Shown piece after piece: positions 1 through 8,124 of a DNA stretch of 27,016 bases (positions within the stretch are counted from its first letter, which is position 1; every line of letters begins with the position of its first letter). The notes under the pieces are model-generated. The model ran no database searches and had not been told where the DNA came from. It was given only the letters and a program-made list of their open reading frames with translations. The DNA lies in the NCBI GenBank assembly GCA_964541075.1, contig CAZIPZ010000026.1, positions 1-27,016 of the forward strand, given 5' to 3'. Both the position numbers and the translations under genes were made by a program. Origin of the DNA: CAZIPZ01 sp964541075. GTDB lineage: Bacteria > Acidobacteriota > Terriglobia > 20CM-2-55-15.

Positions 1-753
1 TCACCAGGCCTCGCCGGTGAACCGCTCCGTGGAATCATCAACTTTCTTCAACCCACGGTGGATCCGCAAACGCGAACCATGACGGCTCGAATTCAGGTGC
101 GCAATCCGGACATGCGCCTGCGACCCGGAATGTTCGTGCAGGTTTCTCTTAGTGTTGCCGCGGCCTCCAACGCCATTGCCGTTCCCCGCGATGCGGTGCT
201 GAACACCGGCAAGGAGCAGATTGTATATATCGCGAAAGAGAACGGAGTTTTTGAAAAGCGTCCGGTCAAGGTTCAAGCCGTTGGTGACGAATACTATGCC
301 CTTGCCAGCGGACTGTCTGCAGGTGAGCGCGTCGTCACCAAAGGAAACTTTCTCATCGATTCTCAAACACGGCTGAGCGGCAGCATCACCGGAATGTTCG
401 GCGGATCCAAGGCGTTTGACACGCAGTCGTCTCAATCCTCTCAACAGTACGTTGTAAGCCTTCGATTGGAGCCGTTGGAACCGAAAGGCGATGCCGATCA
501 AACCTATCACGTCACCATCACCGGTCCCGACGGGCCTGTCAGTGACGCACAGGTCAAGGTCACACTTGTGATGCCTGCAATGCCTTCGATGGGCATGCCG
601 GAAATGCGATCCGTAGTGAATCTGGCATGGAATGGATCGGAGTACGCGGGAACCGGGGTGATCTCGATGGCCGGCCCGTGGAACGTTACGGTCGAAGCCG
701 GCAGGAATGGACAACAGCTCGGCGTTTTTCGATCGCGCTTCGACGCGAAGTAG
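1..753 (+). CDS. cusB: Efflux RND periplasmic adaptor, CusB/CzcB family, 5'-partial, with C-terminal YtkA/FixH-like domain
   Basis: The reading frame is open from base 1, so the N-terminal half lies outside the window; 250 residues are visible. The first part carries the adaptor signature: a G-P-L-R-G segment, then P-T-V-D-x-x-T-R-T, and L-R-P-G-M-F-V near visible residues 40-46, typical of the beta-barrel and membrane-proximal domains of heavy-metal adaptors. From about visible residue 150 a second module begins, with Y-H-V-T-I-T-G-P-D-G-P-V and a methionine-rich M-P-A-M-P-S-M-G-M-P-E-M stretch. This resembles the YtkA/FixH-like domain found fused to some CusB adaptors. The family links the inner-membrane RND pump to an outer-membrane channel and hands Cu(I)/Ag(I) to it. 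The cusA-like pump starts 9 bases downstream, so the two are one operon. The outer-membrane partner is not in the window. The family call is secure; the metal is inferred from the neighbours. Confidence 0.9.
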   Translation, partial: SPGLAGEPLRGIINFLQPTVDPQTRTMTARIQVRNPDMRLRPGMFVQVSLSVAAASNAIAVPRDAVLNTGKEQIVYIAKENGVFEKRPVKVQAVGDEYYALASGLSAGERVVTKGNFLIDSQTRLSGSITGMFGGSKAFDTQSSQSSQQYVVSLRLEPLEPKGDADQTYHVTITGPDGPVSDAQVKVTLVMPAMPSMGMPEMRSVVNLAWNGSEYAGTGVISMAGPWNVTVEAGRNGQQLGVFRSRFDAK

Positions 754-762
754 GAGAACGCC

Positions 763-3700
763 ATGATCGACAAGCTCATTGAATTCTCGCTGAAAAACCG
801 GTTCCTTGTACTCTTAGCCTATTTGCTTCTCGCCGGTTGGGGGTATTGGGCGCTTCTGAAAACGCCCATTGATGCGATTCCCGACCTGAGCGAAAACCAG
901 GTGATCGTGTTCGTCGATTGTCCTGGGCGAAGTCCGCAGGAAGTGGAAGACCAAATCACCTATCCTCTGACCGTCAATTTGCAGGGGTTGCCCAGCGTTA
1001 AAACCATTCGATCGTCCTCCGCATTTGGGTTTTCGATGATCAACATCATCTTTGAGGACGACATCGATGTGTACTTTGCGAGAACTCGGGTTCTGGAACG
1101 CCTGAACCTCGCGTCGAGTTTTCTGCCACCGGGTGTAGCGCCGACCTTGGGTCCGGATGCCACAGGCGCCGGTCAGGTTTTGTGGTATACGGTCGAGGGG
1201 CCGTCCGACCCCGGAACGCTGCGCTCCATTCAAGATTGGTTCATTCGATATCAGCTCAACTCCGTTCCCGGCGTCGCTGAGGTCGCAAGCATAGGCGGCT
1301 TTGTCCGCCAGTATCAGATCGATGTGGATCCCGGAAAACTGCGAGCATTCAACATCCCACTCCGAACGGTCTTCGAAGCAGTGGAACGCAGCAATAACAA
1401 TGTGGGTGCGAAGGTCGTCGAGGCGAACGACATGGAGTATGTCGTTCGCGGCTTGGGCCTCATCGAATCTGTGGAGGATATTGAGAACATCGTTCTCACT
1501 GTTACAAACGGAATTCCGATTTACGTTAGGAATGTAGCGGCTGTCCAATTGGGTCCTGAATTTCGAAGAGGCGTTCTCGACAAGGGAGGACGAGATACAG
1601 TCGGCGGGGTCGTCATCATACGTTACGGCGCCAACGCACTGGAGGTGATCGAAGCCGTCAAGACGAAGATTCGAGCGATGGAGGCGGGTCTGCCCAAAGG
1701 CGTGCGTATTGTGCCTTTCTATGACCGGAGCTCGCTCATTCTTCATGCGGTTGATACATTACGCTCAGCTCTGATTGAAGAAATCATCCTGGTCACGCTG
1801 GCGCACATCGTCTTTCTATGGCACTTCCGCAGCATTCTGATTGTCACCATTCCTCTTCCTCTGGCTGTCCTCACCTCATTCCTGTTCATGCATTACTTTG
1901 GAATTTCTTCAAACATCATGTCCCTCGGAGGAATTGCGATCGCGATCGGCGTGCTGGTGGATGCTGGGATTGTGATGACGGAAAACGTCATTCGTCATGC
2001 GGAGCAGCATTCTGGGACGCATGGTGAATACCGGTCTCAGATCGGCCAGATCACGCTCGACGCGGCGCGGCTGGTCGGCCGGCCGATCTTTTTTGCGATG
2101 ACCATCATCATTCTGGCATTTGTTCCCGTCTTCGCCCTGACCGGAATGGAAGGAAAGCTGTTTCATCCGCTGGCTTTCACGAAGACGTTCGCCATGGTCG
2201 GCTCCACGATCATCGCCGTTACCCTTGTGCCTGTTCTGTGCACATTCCTGGTTCGCGGCCGCCTCCATCGTGAAGAAGACAATCCCATCATGCGGTTGTT
2301 GAGGACTATTTACGCTCCAAGCCTTCGATTTGCACTTCGCCATCGAATTCTCACGCTCGCCCTTGCTGCGGGCCTCTTCGGCTGCTCGGTATATCTCGCG
2401 ACGACGATCGGTTCAGAATTCATGCCGCCACTGGATGAAGAAACGGCGATGTGGATGCCCATGACAGATCCAAGCATTTCGTTATCGACCGCAACGGAAT
2501 TGATGCGCAAACAGGATGCGATCATCGCTCAGGATCCCGCGGTTGAATCGGTTGTCGGAAAGATCGGCCGGGCGGAGACCTCGACGGACCCGGCGCCCAT
2601 TAACATGAGCGAGACAATCGTGACCTTCAAACCCAAAGATCAATGGCCCGCGGGCTTAACAAAAGATGAGATTATGCAGCGCCTGGATTCGAAGCTGAGG
2701 ATGCCGGGAGTAACCAATATCTGGACTCAACCCATCCGAAACCGGATTGACATGCTGTCAACAGGCATTCGAACCCAGGTCGGGGTAAAGGTTTTTGGGA
2801 CTGACCTCACGATCATCGAAAACAAATCCGCTGAAATCGAAAAGGTCCTCCGCGAGACGCCCGGTGCGGTTGATCTGTATGCGGAGAAGATCACTGGCGC
2901 GCCCTATCTCGAGATTGACGTAAACCGGACAGCGGCTGCCCGCTTCGGCATCTCCGTCGGAGACGCGCAAGATGTGATTGAAACCGCCATCGGCGGAAAA
3001 AACCTGACGTACACGATCGAGGGCCGGCAACGCTTTCCCGTCCGTGTGCGCTACGCACGCGATTTTCGTGAAGATTTGGAGGGTTTGCGCAACGTCTTGG
3101 TCGCCTCACCGATGGGTCCCCAAATTCCGCTCGGCCAGATTGCCGATATTCGGCTTGTGACGGGACCATCCATGATCACGAGTGAGAATGGCTTACTTCG
3201 CGGAACCGTACTGATGAACGTTCGCGGGCGGGACGCCGGTAGTTTTGTGGATGAAGCAAAAAGGATTGTGAGCGAACGTGTTTCAATGCCTGCGGGCTAT
3301 TACATTGAATGGAGCGGCCAATACGAAAATCAGATCCGGGCGAAAGAGCGTCTGCAAATCGTCATTCCCATTGTGGTGCTGGTCATTTTCACTCTTCTGT
3401 ATATGACCTACAAGTCGGCTAAAGAAGCGTTGCATGTTCTGCTTGCCGTTCCGTTCGCTTTGACTGGCGGAATCCTTCTCCTGAAATTCCTGGGTTACAA
3501 CTTTTCTGTCGCCGTGTGGGTCGGATTTATCGCGCTGTTCGGGACGGCCGTCCAAACCGGAGTTGTCATGGTGATCTACCTTGAGGAAGCCGTTCGTAGA
3601 AAGATGGGCGCCACGGAACCCTTCACGCGTGAAGCATTACATGAAGCGGTTATGGAAGGAGCTCTGCTCCGACTCAGACCGAAACTGATGACGGTAGCGA

Positions 3701-3882
3701 CGGTGGTGGCTGGGCTTCTTCCGATTATGTGGTCTACGCAAACGGGAGCGGAGTTCATGAAGCCCATCGCCACTCCGGTTCTGGGCGGCATGGTGAGTTC
3801 GCTGCTCCACGTGCTGATTGTTACACCGGTAATCTTCACAGCAATTCGGGAGCGGGAATTATTGCGTCATTCGTCAAAGTAA
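763..3882 (+). CDS. cusA: CusA/CzcA-type heavy-metal efflux RND transporter
   Basis: This 1039-residue protein has the usual length of an HME-RND pump. An A-G-G-A-G Shine-Dalgarno lies just upstream of the ATG. The N-terminus (I-E-F-S-L-K-N-R-F-L) leads into TM1. The porter domain follows, then TM4 with G-I-A-I-A-I-G-V-L-V-D-A-G-I-V-M-T-E-N around residues 390-408; D400 in it is the likely proton-relay aspartate. Methionines M565 (W-M-P-M-T) and M664 (D-M-L-S-T-G-I) sit in contexts that resemble metal-binding methionine regions of E. coli CusA, which favours Cu/Ag over Zn/Co/Cd. That alignment is from memory. The C-terminal half has G-F-I-A-L-F-G-T-A-V-Q-T-G-V-V-M in a late TM helix. It functions as an inner-membrane proton antiporter trimer with the adaptor encoded just upstream. 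It is convergent with the copper operon on the other strand. Confidence 0.93.
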   Translation: MIDKLIEFSLKNRFLVLLAYLLLAGWGYWALLKTPIDAIPDLSENQVIVFVDCPGRSPQEVEDQITYPLTVNLQGLPSVKTIRSSSAFGFSMINIIFEDDIDVYFARTRVLERLNLASSFLPPGVAPTLGPDATGAGQVLWYTVEGPSDPGTLRSIQDWFIRYQLNSVPGVAEVASIGGFVRQYQIDVDPGKLRAFNIPLRTVFEAVERSNNNVGAKVVEANDMEYVVRGLGLIESVEDIENIVLTVTNGIPIYVRNVAAVQLGPEFRRGVLDKGGRDTVGGVVIIRYGANALEVIEAVKTKIRAMEAGLPKGVRIVPFYDRSSLILHAVDTLRSALIEEIILVTLAHIVFLWHFRSILIVTIPLPLAVLTSFLFMHYFGISSNIMSLGGIAIAIGVLVDAGIVMTENVIRHAEQHSGTHGEYRSQIGQITLDAARLVGRPIFFAMTIIILAFVPVFALTGMEGKLFHPLAFTKTFAMVGSTIIAVTLVPVLCTFLVRGRLHREEDNPIMRLLRTIYAPSLRFALRHRILTLALAAGLFGCSVYLATTIGSEFMPPLDEETAMWMPMTDPSISLSTATELMRKQDAIIAQDPAVESVVGKIGRAETSTDPAPINMSETIVTFKPKDQWPAGLTKDEIMQRLDSKLRMPGVTNIWTQPIRNRIDMLSTGIRTQVGVKVFGTDLTIIENKSAEIEKVLRETPGAVDLYAEKITGAPYLEIDVNRTAAARFGISVGDAQDVIETAIGGKNLTYTIEGRQRFPVRVRYARDFREDLEGLRNVLVASPMGPQIPLGQIADIRLVTGPSMITSENGLLRGTVLMNVRGRDAGSFVDEAKRIVSERVSMPAGYYIEWSGQYENQIRAKERLQIVIPIVVLVIFTLLYMTYKSAKEALHVLLAVPFALTGGILLLKFLGYNFSVAVWVGFIALFGTAVQTGVVMVIYLEEAVRRKMGATEPFTREALHEAVMEGALLRLRPKLMTVATVVAGLLPIMWSTQTGAEFMKPIATPVLGGMVSSLLHVLIVTPVIFTAIRERELLRHSSK

Positions 3883-3923
3883 CGAAACAACCCAATCCGT
3901 AAAAAGCGCATAACAAATCCGGG

Positions 3924-3938
3924 AACGGTTCTTCCGTT
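3924..3938. terminator. Possible weak hairpin between convergent operons
   Basis: A 5-bp inverted repeat, AACGG-TTCTT-CCGTT, lies in the 57-base gap between the cusA-like stop and the stop of the convergent minus-strand gene. No clean U-run follows on either strand, so a bidirectional terminator is only suggested by position. Confidence 0.25.
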
Positions 3939-3939
3939 G

Positions 3940-4311
3940 CTATTTATGATCGGAGTGTTTGTCTGCGGATCCGGCGGGCTTCGCCTTGCCGTCTGTTTGG
4001 GAGCCAGACGCGACGCCGATCTTCACCTCCACCGCCGAATACATTTTCATTTTTGGATCCATCTTCGCGTCGATCACCACCCGCGAACCAACCTTCAAGT
4101 CTGTCGCCTTAGCGGCCTTCTTGTCGACCAAGTACTTCGTGGTTTTGCCCAGCATAACCATTTCGGACTTCCCATCCTGCTTTTGGACAGTGACATGATC
4201 TCCATTGATCGCTGTGATTGTTCCCATGATGTGTTCGTTCCCCCCATGGGCCCAAGCCAATCCAACAGAAATCATCGAGATTGCGAGTAAACAAACCGCG
4301 TAACGTTTCAT
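3940..4311 (-). CDS. Small exported DUF5666-like protein in the copper operon
   Basis: The product has 123 residues. Residues 1-21 form a signal peptide (M-K-R-Y-A then a hydrophobic core, ending A-W-A before H-G-G). The mature part, I-M-G-T-I-T-A-I-N-G-D-H-V-T-V followed by K-T-T-K-Y-L-V-D and V-G-S-R-V-V-I-D-A, has the small beta-barrel pattern of DUF5666/OB-like periplasmic proteins. The tail is rich in Lys, His and Asp. An A-G-G-A-G ribosome site precedes the ATG. It is the last gene of the minus-strand copper operon, 20 bases after the cytochrome gene. Periplasmic copper binding or handling is inferred from position and His content; no catalytic motif is visible. Confidence 0.75.
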   Translation of the reverse strand: MKRYAVCLLAISMISVGLAWAHGGNEHIMGTITAINGDHVTVQKQDGKSEMVMLGKTTKYLVDKKAAKATDLKVGSRVVIDAKMDPKMKMYSAVEVKIGVASGSQTDGKAKPAGSADKHSDHK

Positions 4312-4331
4312 GGTGTTCTCCTAAAATAGTC

Positions 4332-4943
4332 TCATTCGTGATTATGACTGGGCATCGACTGACTGTCCTCGCCCTTCAGAAACCTTTCTACAGCCTGATC
4401 TTCCTCCAACTCGTGCTTGCTTTTTGGATTCATCGTTTTCATCGTTGCCAACTCATCGTCGGTGATGGTGGGAAGATGCCGGATGAAGTGCACGAGTTTC
4501 CAACTGTCCATAGCGGACTCGGCTGTTCCGTGGCCAAATGCGGGCATTCCTGTCAGGCGAATTCCGTTCTCGATAATGTAGAACAATTCTCCATCGGTAA
4601 GATTCTGAGTCTGCGGCTGACGCATGTCGGGAGGTTTCGGATACAGTCCTTGACCTATGGACGTTTCGCCGCCGCCATCGTTAGCGTGACAGGAGGCGCA
4701 ATGGTCCGCAAAGTGAGCCATGGCCTCCGAGAGAACCTCTTGCGATGCCTTAAGCGGATTTGCGGCGTCTTTTGCATCCCTCGGCGTCGCAAGACTGCGA
4801 AGACGCCTTGCAACGAATGCCTCAATCGCGGTCGGCTCTTGCCGTGCGCTGAATCCACGGCCCACAACCAGCCAGGCGCCAACCGCGATGCTTACCAAGA
4901 AGATGAAGGTGAGCGCCAGGGCCAACTTGGTCCGTCTACTCAT
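4332..4943 (-). CDS. Membrane-anchored mono-haem cytochrome c
   Basis: The 203-residue protein has an N-terminal signal anchor at about residues 7-28 followed by a cytochrome c domain. The haem-attachment motif is C82-A-S-C85-H86, and M133 in the T-G-M-P-A-F-G segment is the likely sixth ligand, as in class I cytochromes. A Shine-Dalgarno (A-G-A-A-G-G-T-G) precedes the ATG. It sits between copB and the DUF5666-like gene in the copper operon. One plausible role is to carry electrons to or from the multicopper oxidase CopA in the periplasm, but this is inference from context. The C-terminus is acidic and ends in a short His-containing tail. Confidence 0.88.
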   Translation of the reverse strand: MSRRTKLALALTFIFLVSIAVGAWLVVGRGFSARQEPTAIEAFVARRLRSLATPRDAKDAANPLKASQEVLSEAMAHFADHCASCHANDGGGETSIGQGLYPKPPDMRQPQTQNLTDGELFYIIENGIRLTGMPAFGHGTAESAMDSWKLVHFIRHLPTITDDELATMKTMNPKSKHELEEDQAVERFLKGEDSQSMPSHNHE

Positions 4944-5043
4944 ATCACCTTCTTAGGGAAAGCCGCAGCCTTGATAGCTGTAACGGAACCGGACTCCGGG
5001 AAGTCACACGCTTTATCCATTCGAACGCTTCCCTTTTCGTAAA

Positions 5044-5832
5044 TCAAAACCATATTCGGATTCCTGCAACAAATCGGATCGCGTGTGTTTCGACGCCCGC
5101 CGATTGGGCGAAATCCGCGGTCTTACCAAATTTGCTATTCCAGACGACGCCAATATAAGGAGCATACTCGCGGCGAACCTCATATCGAAGCCGGGCGCCT
5201 GTCTCGATCGTGCTCAGGCCAGATCCAATCGCACGGCGAGAGTCAGATTTGGCAAAGAATTCGATTTCAGCGAGCGGCTGCAGAATCAAACGATTGGTAA
5301 GCAGCACCTCATTTTCCGCCTCAAATCGGGCGTGAAAGCGGCCGCCGGCGCTCACGTGCGCCGTGGCTTCAACCTCGAACCAATGCGGCGCCAATCCCTG
5401 AACTCCAAAGGCGGCCCAAGTCTGTGCAGGGCCTGGGCGAATATCCTGACTGACACCAGCCACGACATCCCACCAACGGGAGAACGAGCGACCATATAAG
5501 AGGTGAGTCTGGGATTTCTCGAGGCGGCTGCCTTCCGTATCGCCCTCGGTACGAAACCACAATCGATGAATATCTCCACCGACCCATCCCTTGGTATCCC
5601 AATTTGCGACCGTCGCGTGCCGATCAGGCTGCCATTCGAGTTGATCGAAAAGAACCAAATACTGCACTTTGCGATCATGCGTCGTGTGTCCCTCTATCTC
5701 TGGGAATGCGGCTTTGCGGTCCTCATCTGTCAGAGCAGGAACAGGTTCTCTCGGTGTCGGTGCTTGTGCGTGTGCTGCCGTCGCAATCCCAGTAAGGACC
5801 ATTGCAAGTAGGAAGCAACCAAGCCGCCTCAT
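5044..5832 (-). CDS. copB: Copper resistance protein B (outer-membrane CopB)
   Basis: The start is set at the ATG of M-R-R-L-G-C-F-L-L, which overlaps the copA stop as ATGA; a longer upstream in-frame start would run into copA. The resulting 262-residue protein has a signal peptide ending A-H-A-Q. The mature body carries amphipathic strands and CopB-family features: Y-L-V-L-F-D-Q-L-E-W, W-D-T-K-G-W-V-G-G-D, Y-G-R-S-F-S-R-W-W-D-V-V-A-G, L-R-Y-E-V-R-R-E-Y-A-P-Y-I-G-V-V-W and a terminal W-F, the C-terminal aromatic typical of outer-membrane barrels. The Met-rich N-terminal extension of Pseudomonas CopB is absent. It pairs with CopA in copper sequestration or export across the outer membrane. Confidence 0.9.
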   Translation of the reverse strand: MRRLGCFLLAMVLTGIATAAHAQAPTPREPVPALTDEDRKAAFPEIEGHTTHDRKVQYLVLFDQLEWQPDRHATVANWDTKGWVGGDIHRLWFRTEGDTEGSRLEKSQTHLLYGRSFSRWWDVVAGVSQDIRPGPAQTWAAFGVQGLAPHWFEVEATAHVSAGGRFHARFEAENEVLLTNRLILQPLAEIEFFAKSDSRRAIGSGLSTIETGARLRYEVRREYAPYIGVVWNSKFGKTADFAQSAGVETHAIRFVAGIRIWF

Positions 5833-7667
5833 TCCAGCACCTGGACTTCCCGCATCATCCCTGCCTCCATGTGCAGCAGCAGATGGCAGTGGTAGGCCCA
5901 ACGACCCAAAGCGTCAGCCCTCACGCGATAGCTACGCTTTGTGCCTGGCGGCATGTCGACAGTGTGCTTGCGCAAGTGAAACTGTCCCTGTTCATCTTCG
6001 ATATCACTCCACATTCCGTGCAAGTGAATCGGGTGGGTCATCATGGTGTCGTTTACTAAAACGATTCGCAACCGCTCGCCATACTTGAGCTTGAGGGGTT
6101 CTGCGGCCGAAAACTTCACGCCGTCAAAGGACCATGCAAACTTTTCCATGTGGCCTGTCAGATGGAGTTCCACTGTGCGGCTTGGATCGCGACCATCCGG
6201 ATCGTCGAACAAACTTTTCAAATCCGCATATGTGAGAACCTTCCTCCCATTGCTGCGCAATCCGACGCCCGGATCATCCAGCCGTGCCATGGGCGTCATT
6301 GCTTGCGAATCCACCAGTGGATTTCCTTTTTCCGTAGCCGGATGCTGCTGTATCGGATCAGCCATCTTGGACATGTCGTGCCCGGCATGTGGGTCGACCT
6401 GGGCATCCGTTGCGGGCATATTATGGCCTGCATGAGGATCCGCTCCGGCGCCTGTCCCGTCAGGCATGTCCTGCCCGGCCTGAGGACCTGCTTCCTGATT
6501 AAGCGCCCCGTGCCCCATATCCGCCATCATGAGAAGCTGGCGTGCGTCCAGATCCGGAATGGGCGCCGACATGCCCGCTCGAATAGCGAGTGTGCCTGCG
6601 GCGTAGCCTGTTCGGTCCATTGATTGAGCGAAGATTGTGAACGCGTCCTGTCCGGAAGGCTCCACGATCACATCAAATGTCTCTGCAACTGCGATTCGAA
6701 ACTCATCAATCGTTACCGGATGCACGTACTGGCCGTCTGCGGCGACAACAGTCATCTTTAAACCCGGGATGCGCACATCGAAGTAGGACATCGAGGAGCC
6801 ATTTATGAATCTCAGCAGCACTCGTTCGCCAGGACTAAAGAGGCCGGTCCAGTTGCCAGCCGGCGTTGTTCCATTCATCAGGTATGTGTAGGTATAGCGC
6901 GAAACATCCGCGAGATCGGTTGGCTTCATTCGCATTTCGCCCCACATTTTCCGGTCTGCCAAGGTAGGGCCGATGCCTTGACGTCCAAGATCACGGAAAA
7001 AATCGTCGAGTGTGCGCTGATGAAAGTTGTAGTAGTCGGATCGTTTCTTGAGTTTTGCGAATACTCGCCTGGGATCTTCGTCTGTCCAATCGGCGAGAAG
7101 GATTACATGTTCGCGATCGTATTTGTATGGCGAAGGCTCGATGGGATCGATGATCAATGCGCCGTACAAACCACGCTGCTCTTGGAAGCCGGAATGACTG
7201 TGATACCAGTAGGCGCCGGCCTGTCTTACCGTGAACCGGTAAAGGTAACTGCCTCCCGGAGGAATTCCCTTAAAACTCAACCCCGGAACGCCGTCCATGT
7301 TGGCCGGCAGCACAATTCCATGCCAGTGGATCGACGTGTCTTCCGCGGTCGTCATGTTTGAGACCCGCAGTGTTACCGTATCTCCCTGCCGCCACCGCAG
7401 AATCGGCGCCGGCAATGAATGATTCACCGTAAGCGCGTCACGCGTTGCACCCGTGAAATTCACCGGGGTCTCATCGATTCTGAGATCGAAATTGGTTCCC
7501 GACAGAGTTTGAACGGGTTCGCGCGACGGGCGCTTTTCCGCCCATGATGAGTGCGGGACCAATCCCAAACTTGAAACAGCGCCTCCTAATGCGAATCCTC
7601 TTACAAACTGACGTCGCGAAATCAGCGTGGATAGCTTAGGAAAATACTCATTCTGATATGACTTCAT
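5829..7667 (-). CDS. copA: CopA-type multicopper oxidase, Tat-exported
   Basis: The 612-residue protein starts at the ATG of M-K-S-Y-Q; a longer frame exists, but this start places the twin-arginine signal (R-R-Q-F-V-R-G-F-A, residues 18-26) correctly, with A-G-G-T-G upstream. The copper ligands are visible: H-W-H at 114-116, H-S-H at 156-158, H-P-I-H-L-H at 545-550, and H593-C594-H595 with H599 and M604 for the type 1 site. A Met/His/Asp-rich insert spans about residues 380-435 and contains two D-P-H-A-G-H-x-M repeats, as in CopA/PcoA copper-storage loops. The enzyme oxidises Cu(I) to Cu(II) in the periplasm and binds extra copper. The stop overlaps the copB start by ATGA, so the two are translationally coupled. 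Confidence 0.95.
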   Translation of the reverse strand: MKSYQNEYFPKLSTLISRRQFVRGFALGGAVSSLGLVPHSSWAEKRPSREPVQTLSGTNFDLRIDETPVNFTGATRDALTVNHSLPAPILRWRQGDTVTLRVSNMTTAEDTSIHWHGIVLPANMDGVPGLSFKGIPPGGSYLYRFTVRQAGAYWYHSHSGFQEQRGLYGALIIDPIEPSPYKYDREHVILLADWTDEDPRRVFAKLKKRSDYYNFHQRTLDDFFRDLGRQGIGPTLADRKMWGEMRMKPTDLADVSRYTYTYLMNGTTPAGNWTGLFSPGERVLLRFINGSSMSYFDVRIPGLKMTVVAADGQYVHPVTIDEFRIAVAETFDVIVEPSGQDAFTIFAQSMDRTGYAAGTLAIRAGMSAPIPDLDARQLLMMADMGHGALNQEAGPQAGQDMPDGTGAGADPHAGHNMPATDAQVDPHAGHDMSKMADPIQQHPATEKGNPLVDSQAMTPMARLDDPGVGLRSNGRKVLTYADLKSLFDDPDGRDPSRTVELHLTGHMEKFAWSFDGVKFSAAEPLKLKYGERLRIVLVNDTMMTHPIHLHGMWSDIEDEQGQFHLRKHTVDMPPGTKRSYRVRADALGRWAYHCHLLLHMEAGMMREVQVLE

Positions 7668-7725
7668 AAAGCACCTGACAACGGATTTGTTTTGGGAAAT
7701 CTGTGCGGGATTTTCGAAGTGAATA

Positions 7726-8124
7726 TCAGATTCTGAGGACGTTTGTACCTGGTGCGGACACGTGGAACTGAAAACCGTAGACCTCATGCAGCCCGACCAT
7801 GCCACCGAGTTCCGCGGAAAATGTTACGACGAAAGCAGGCAACGCCGCCGGAAGGGGCTTAAAGTCCTGGGCAGTAGTGGTCGGTCTGTCTCCGGATATC
7901 TGTGGTAGGGAACATGTGCTGCTGTTCTCACTTTCCTTGTGGTCGGTGGGGTCCGGCGCCTTGCTGTGATGGCAATTCCCTGGAGCCTGCGAGTTGCTTT
8001 GCGGCGGCGCCTTGCCGTTATGCGGCAGGACGCAAGAAACCGTGCAAGTCGCGTGTGCCATAACGACCACTGCAAGTAGCAATACGAACGGTTTCAACCA
8101 ATACATAAAGGGTTTGTACATCAT
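7726..8124 (-). CDS. Small Cys/His-rich exported protein of unknown function
   Basis: I do not recognise this 132-residue protein. Residues 11-26 form a hydrophobic signal segment (F-V-L-L-L-A-V-V-V-M-A-H-A). The mature part has C27, C31, C51-H-H and C71, then a Pro/Ser-rich linker and a more ordered C-terminal third. The arrangement suggests a periplasmic metal-binding or metal-delivery peptide, but no known metallochaperone motif such as M-x-C-x-x-C is present. Its ATG overlaps the P1B-ATPase stop as ATGA, and copA follows 58 bases later. It is therefore embedded in the operon between the pump and the oxidase, and is probably translated with the pump. Confidence 0.7.
   Translation of the reverse strand: MMYKPFMYWLKPFVLLLAVVVMAHATCTVSCVLPHNGKAPPQSNSQAPGNCHHSKAPDPTDHKESENSSTCSLPQISGDRPTTTAQDFKPLPAALPAFVVTFSAELGGMVGLHEVYGFQFHVSAPGTNVLRI

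Noticed and set aside
814..1746. Long open frame of 310 codons on the minus strand
   Set aside because: It lies entirely antisense to the cusA-like gene, and its product is His/Arg/Asn-rich with no domain.
5669..6088. Plus-strand frames over copB and the end of copA
   Set aside because: They are antisense to two strongly supported genes that are joined by an ATGA overlap; the encoded peptides are Cys/Arg-rich with no domain.
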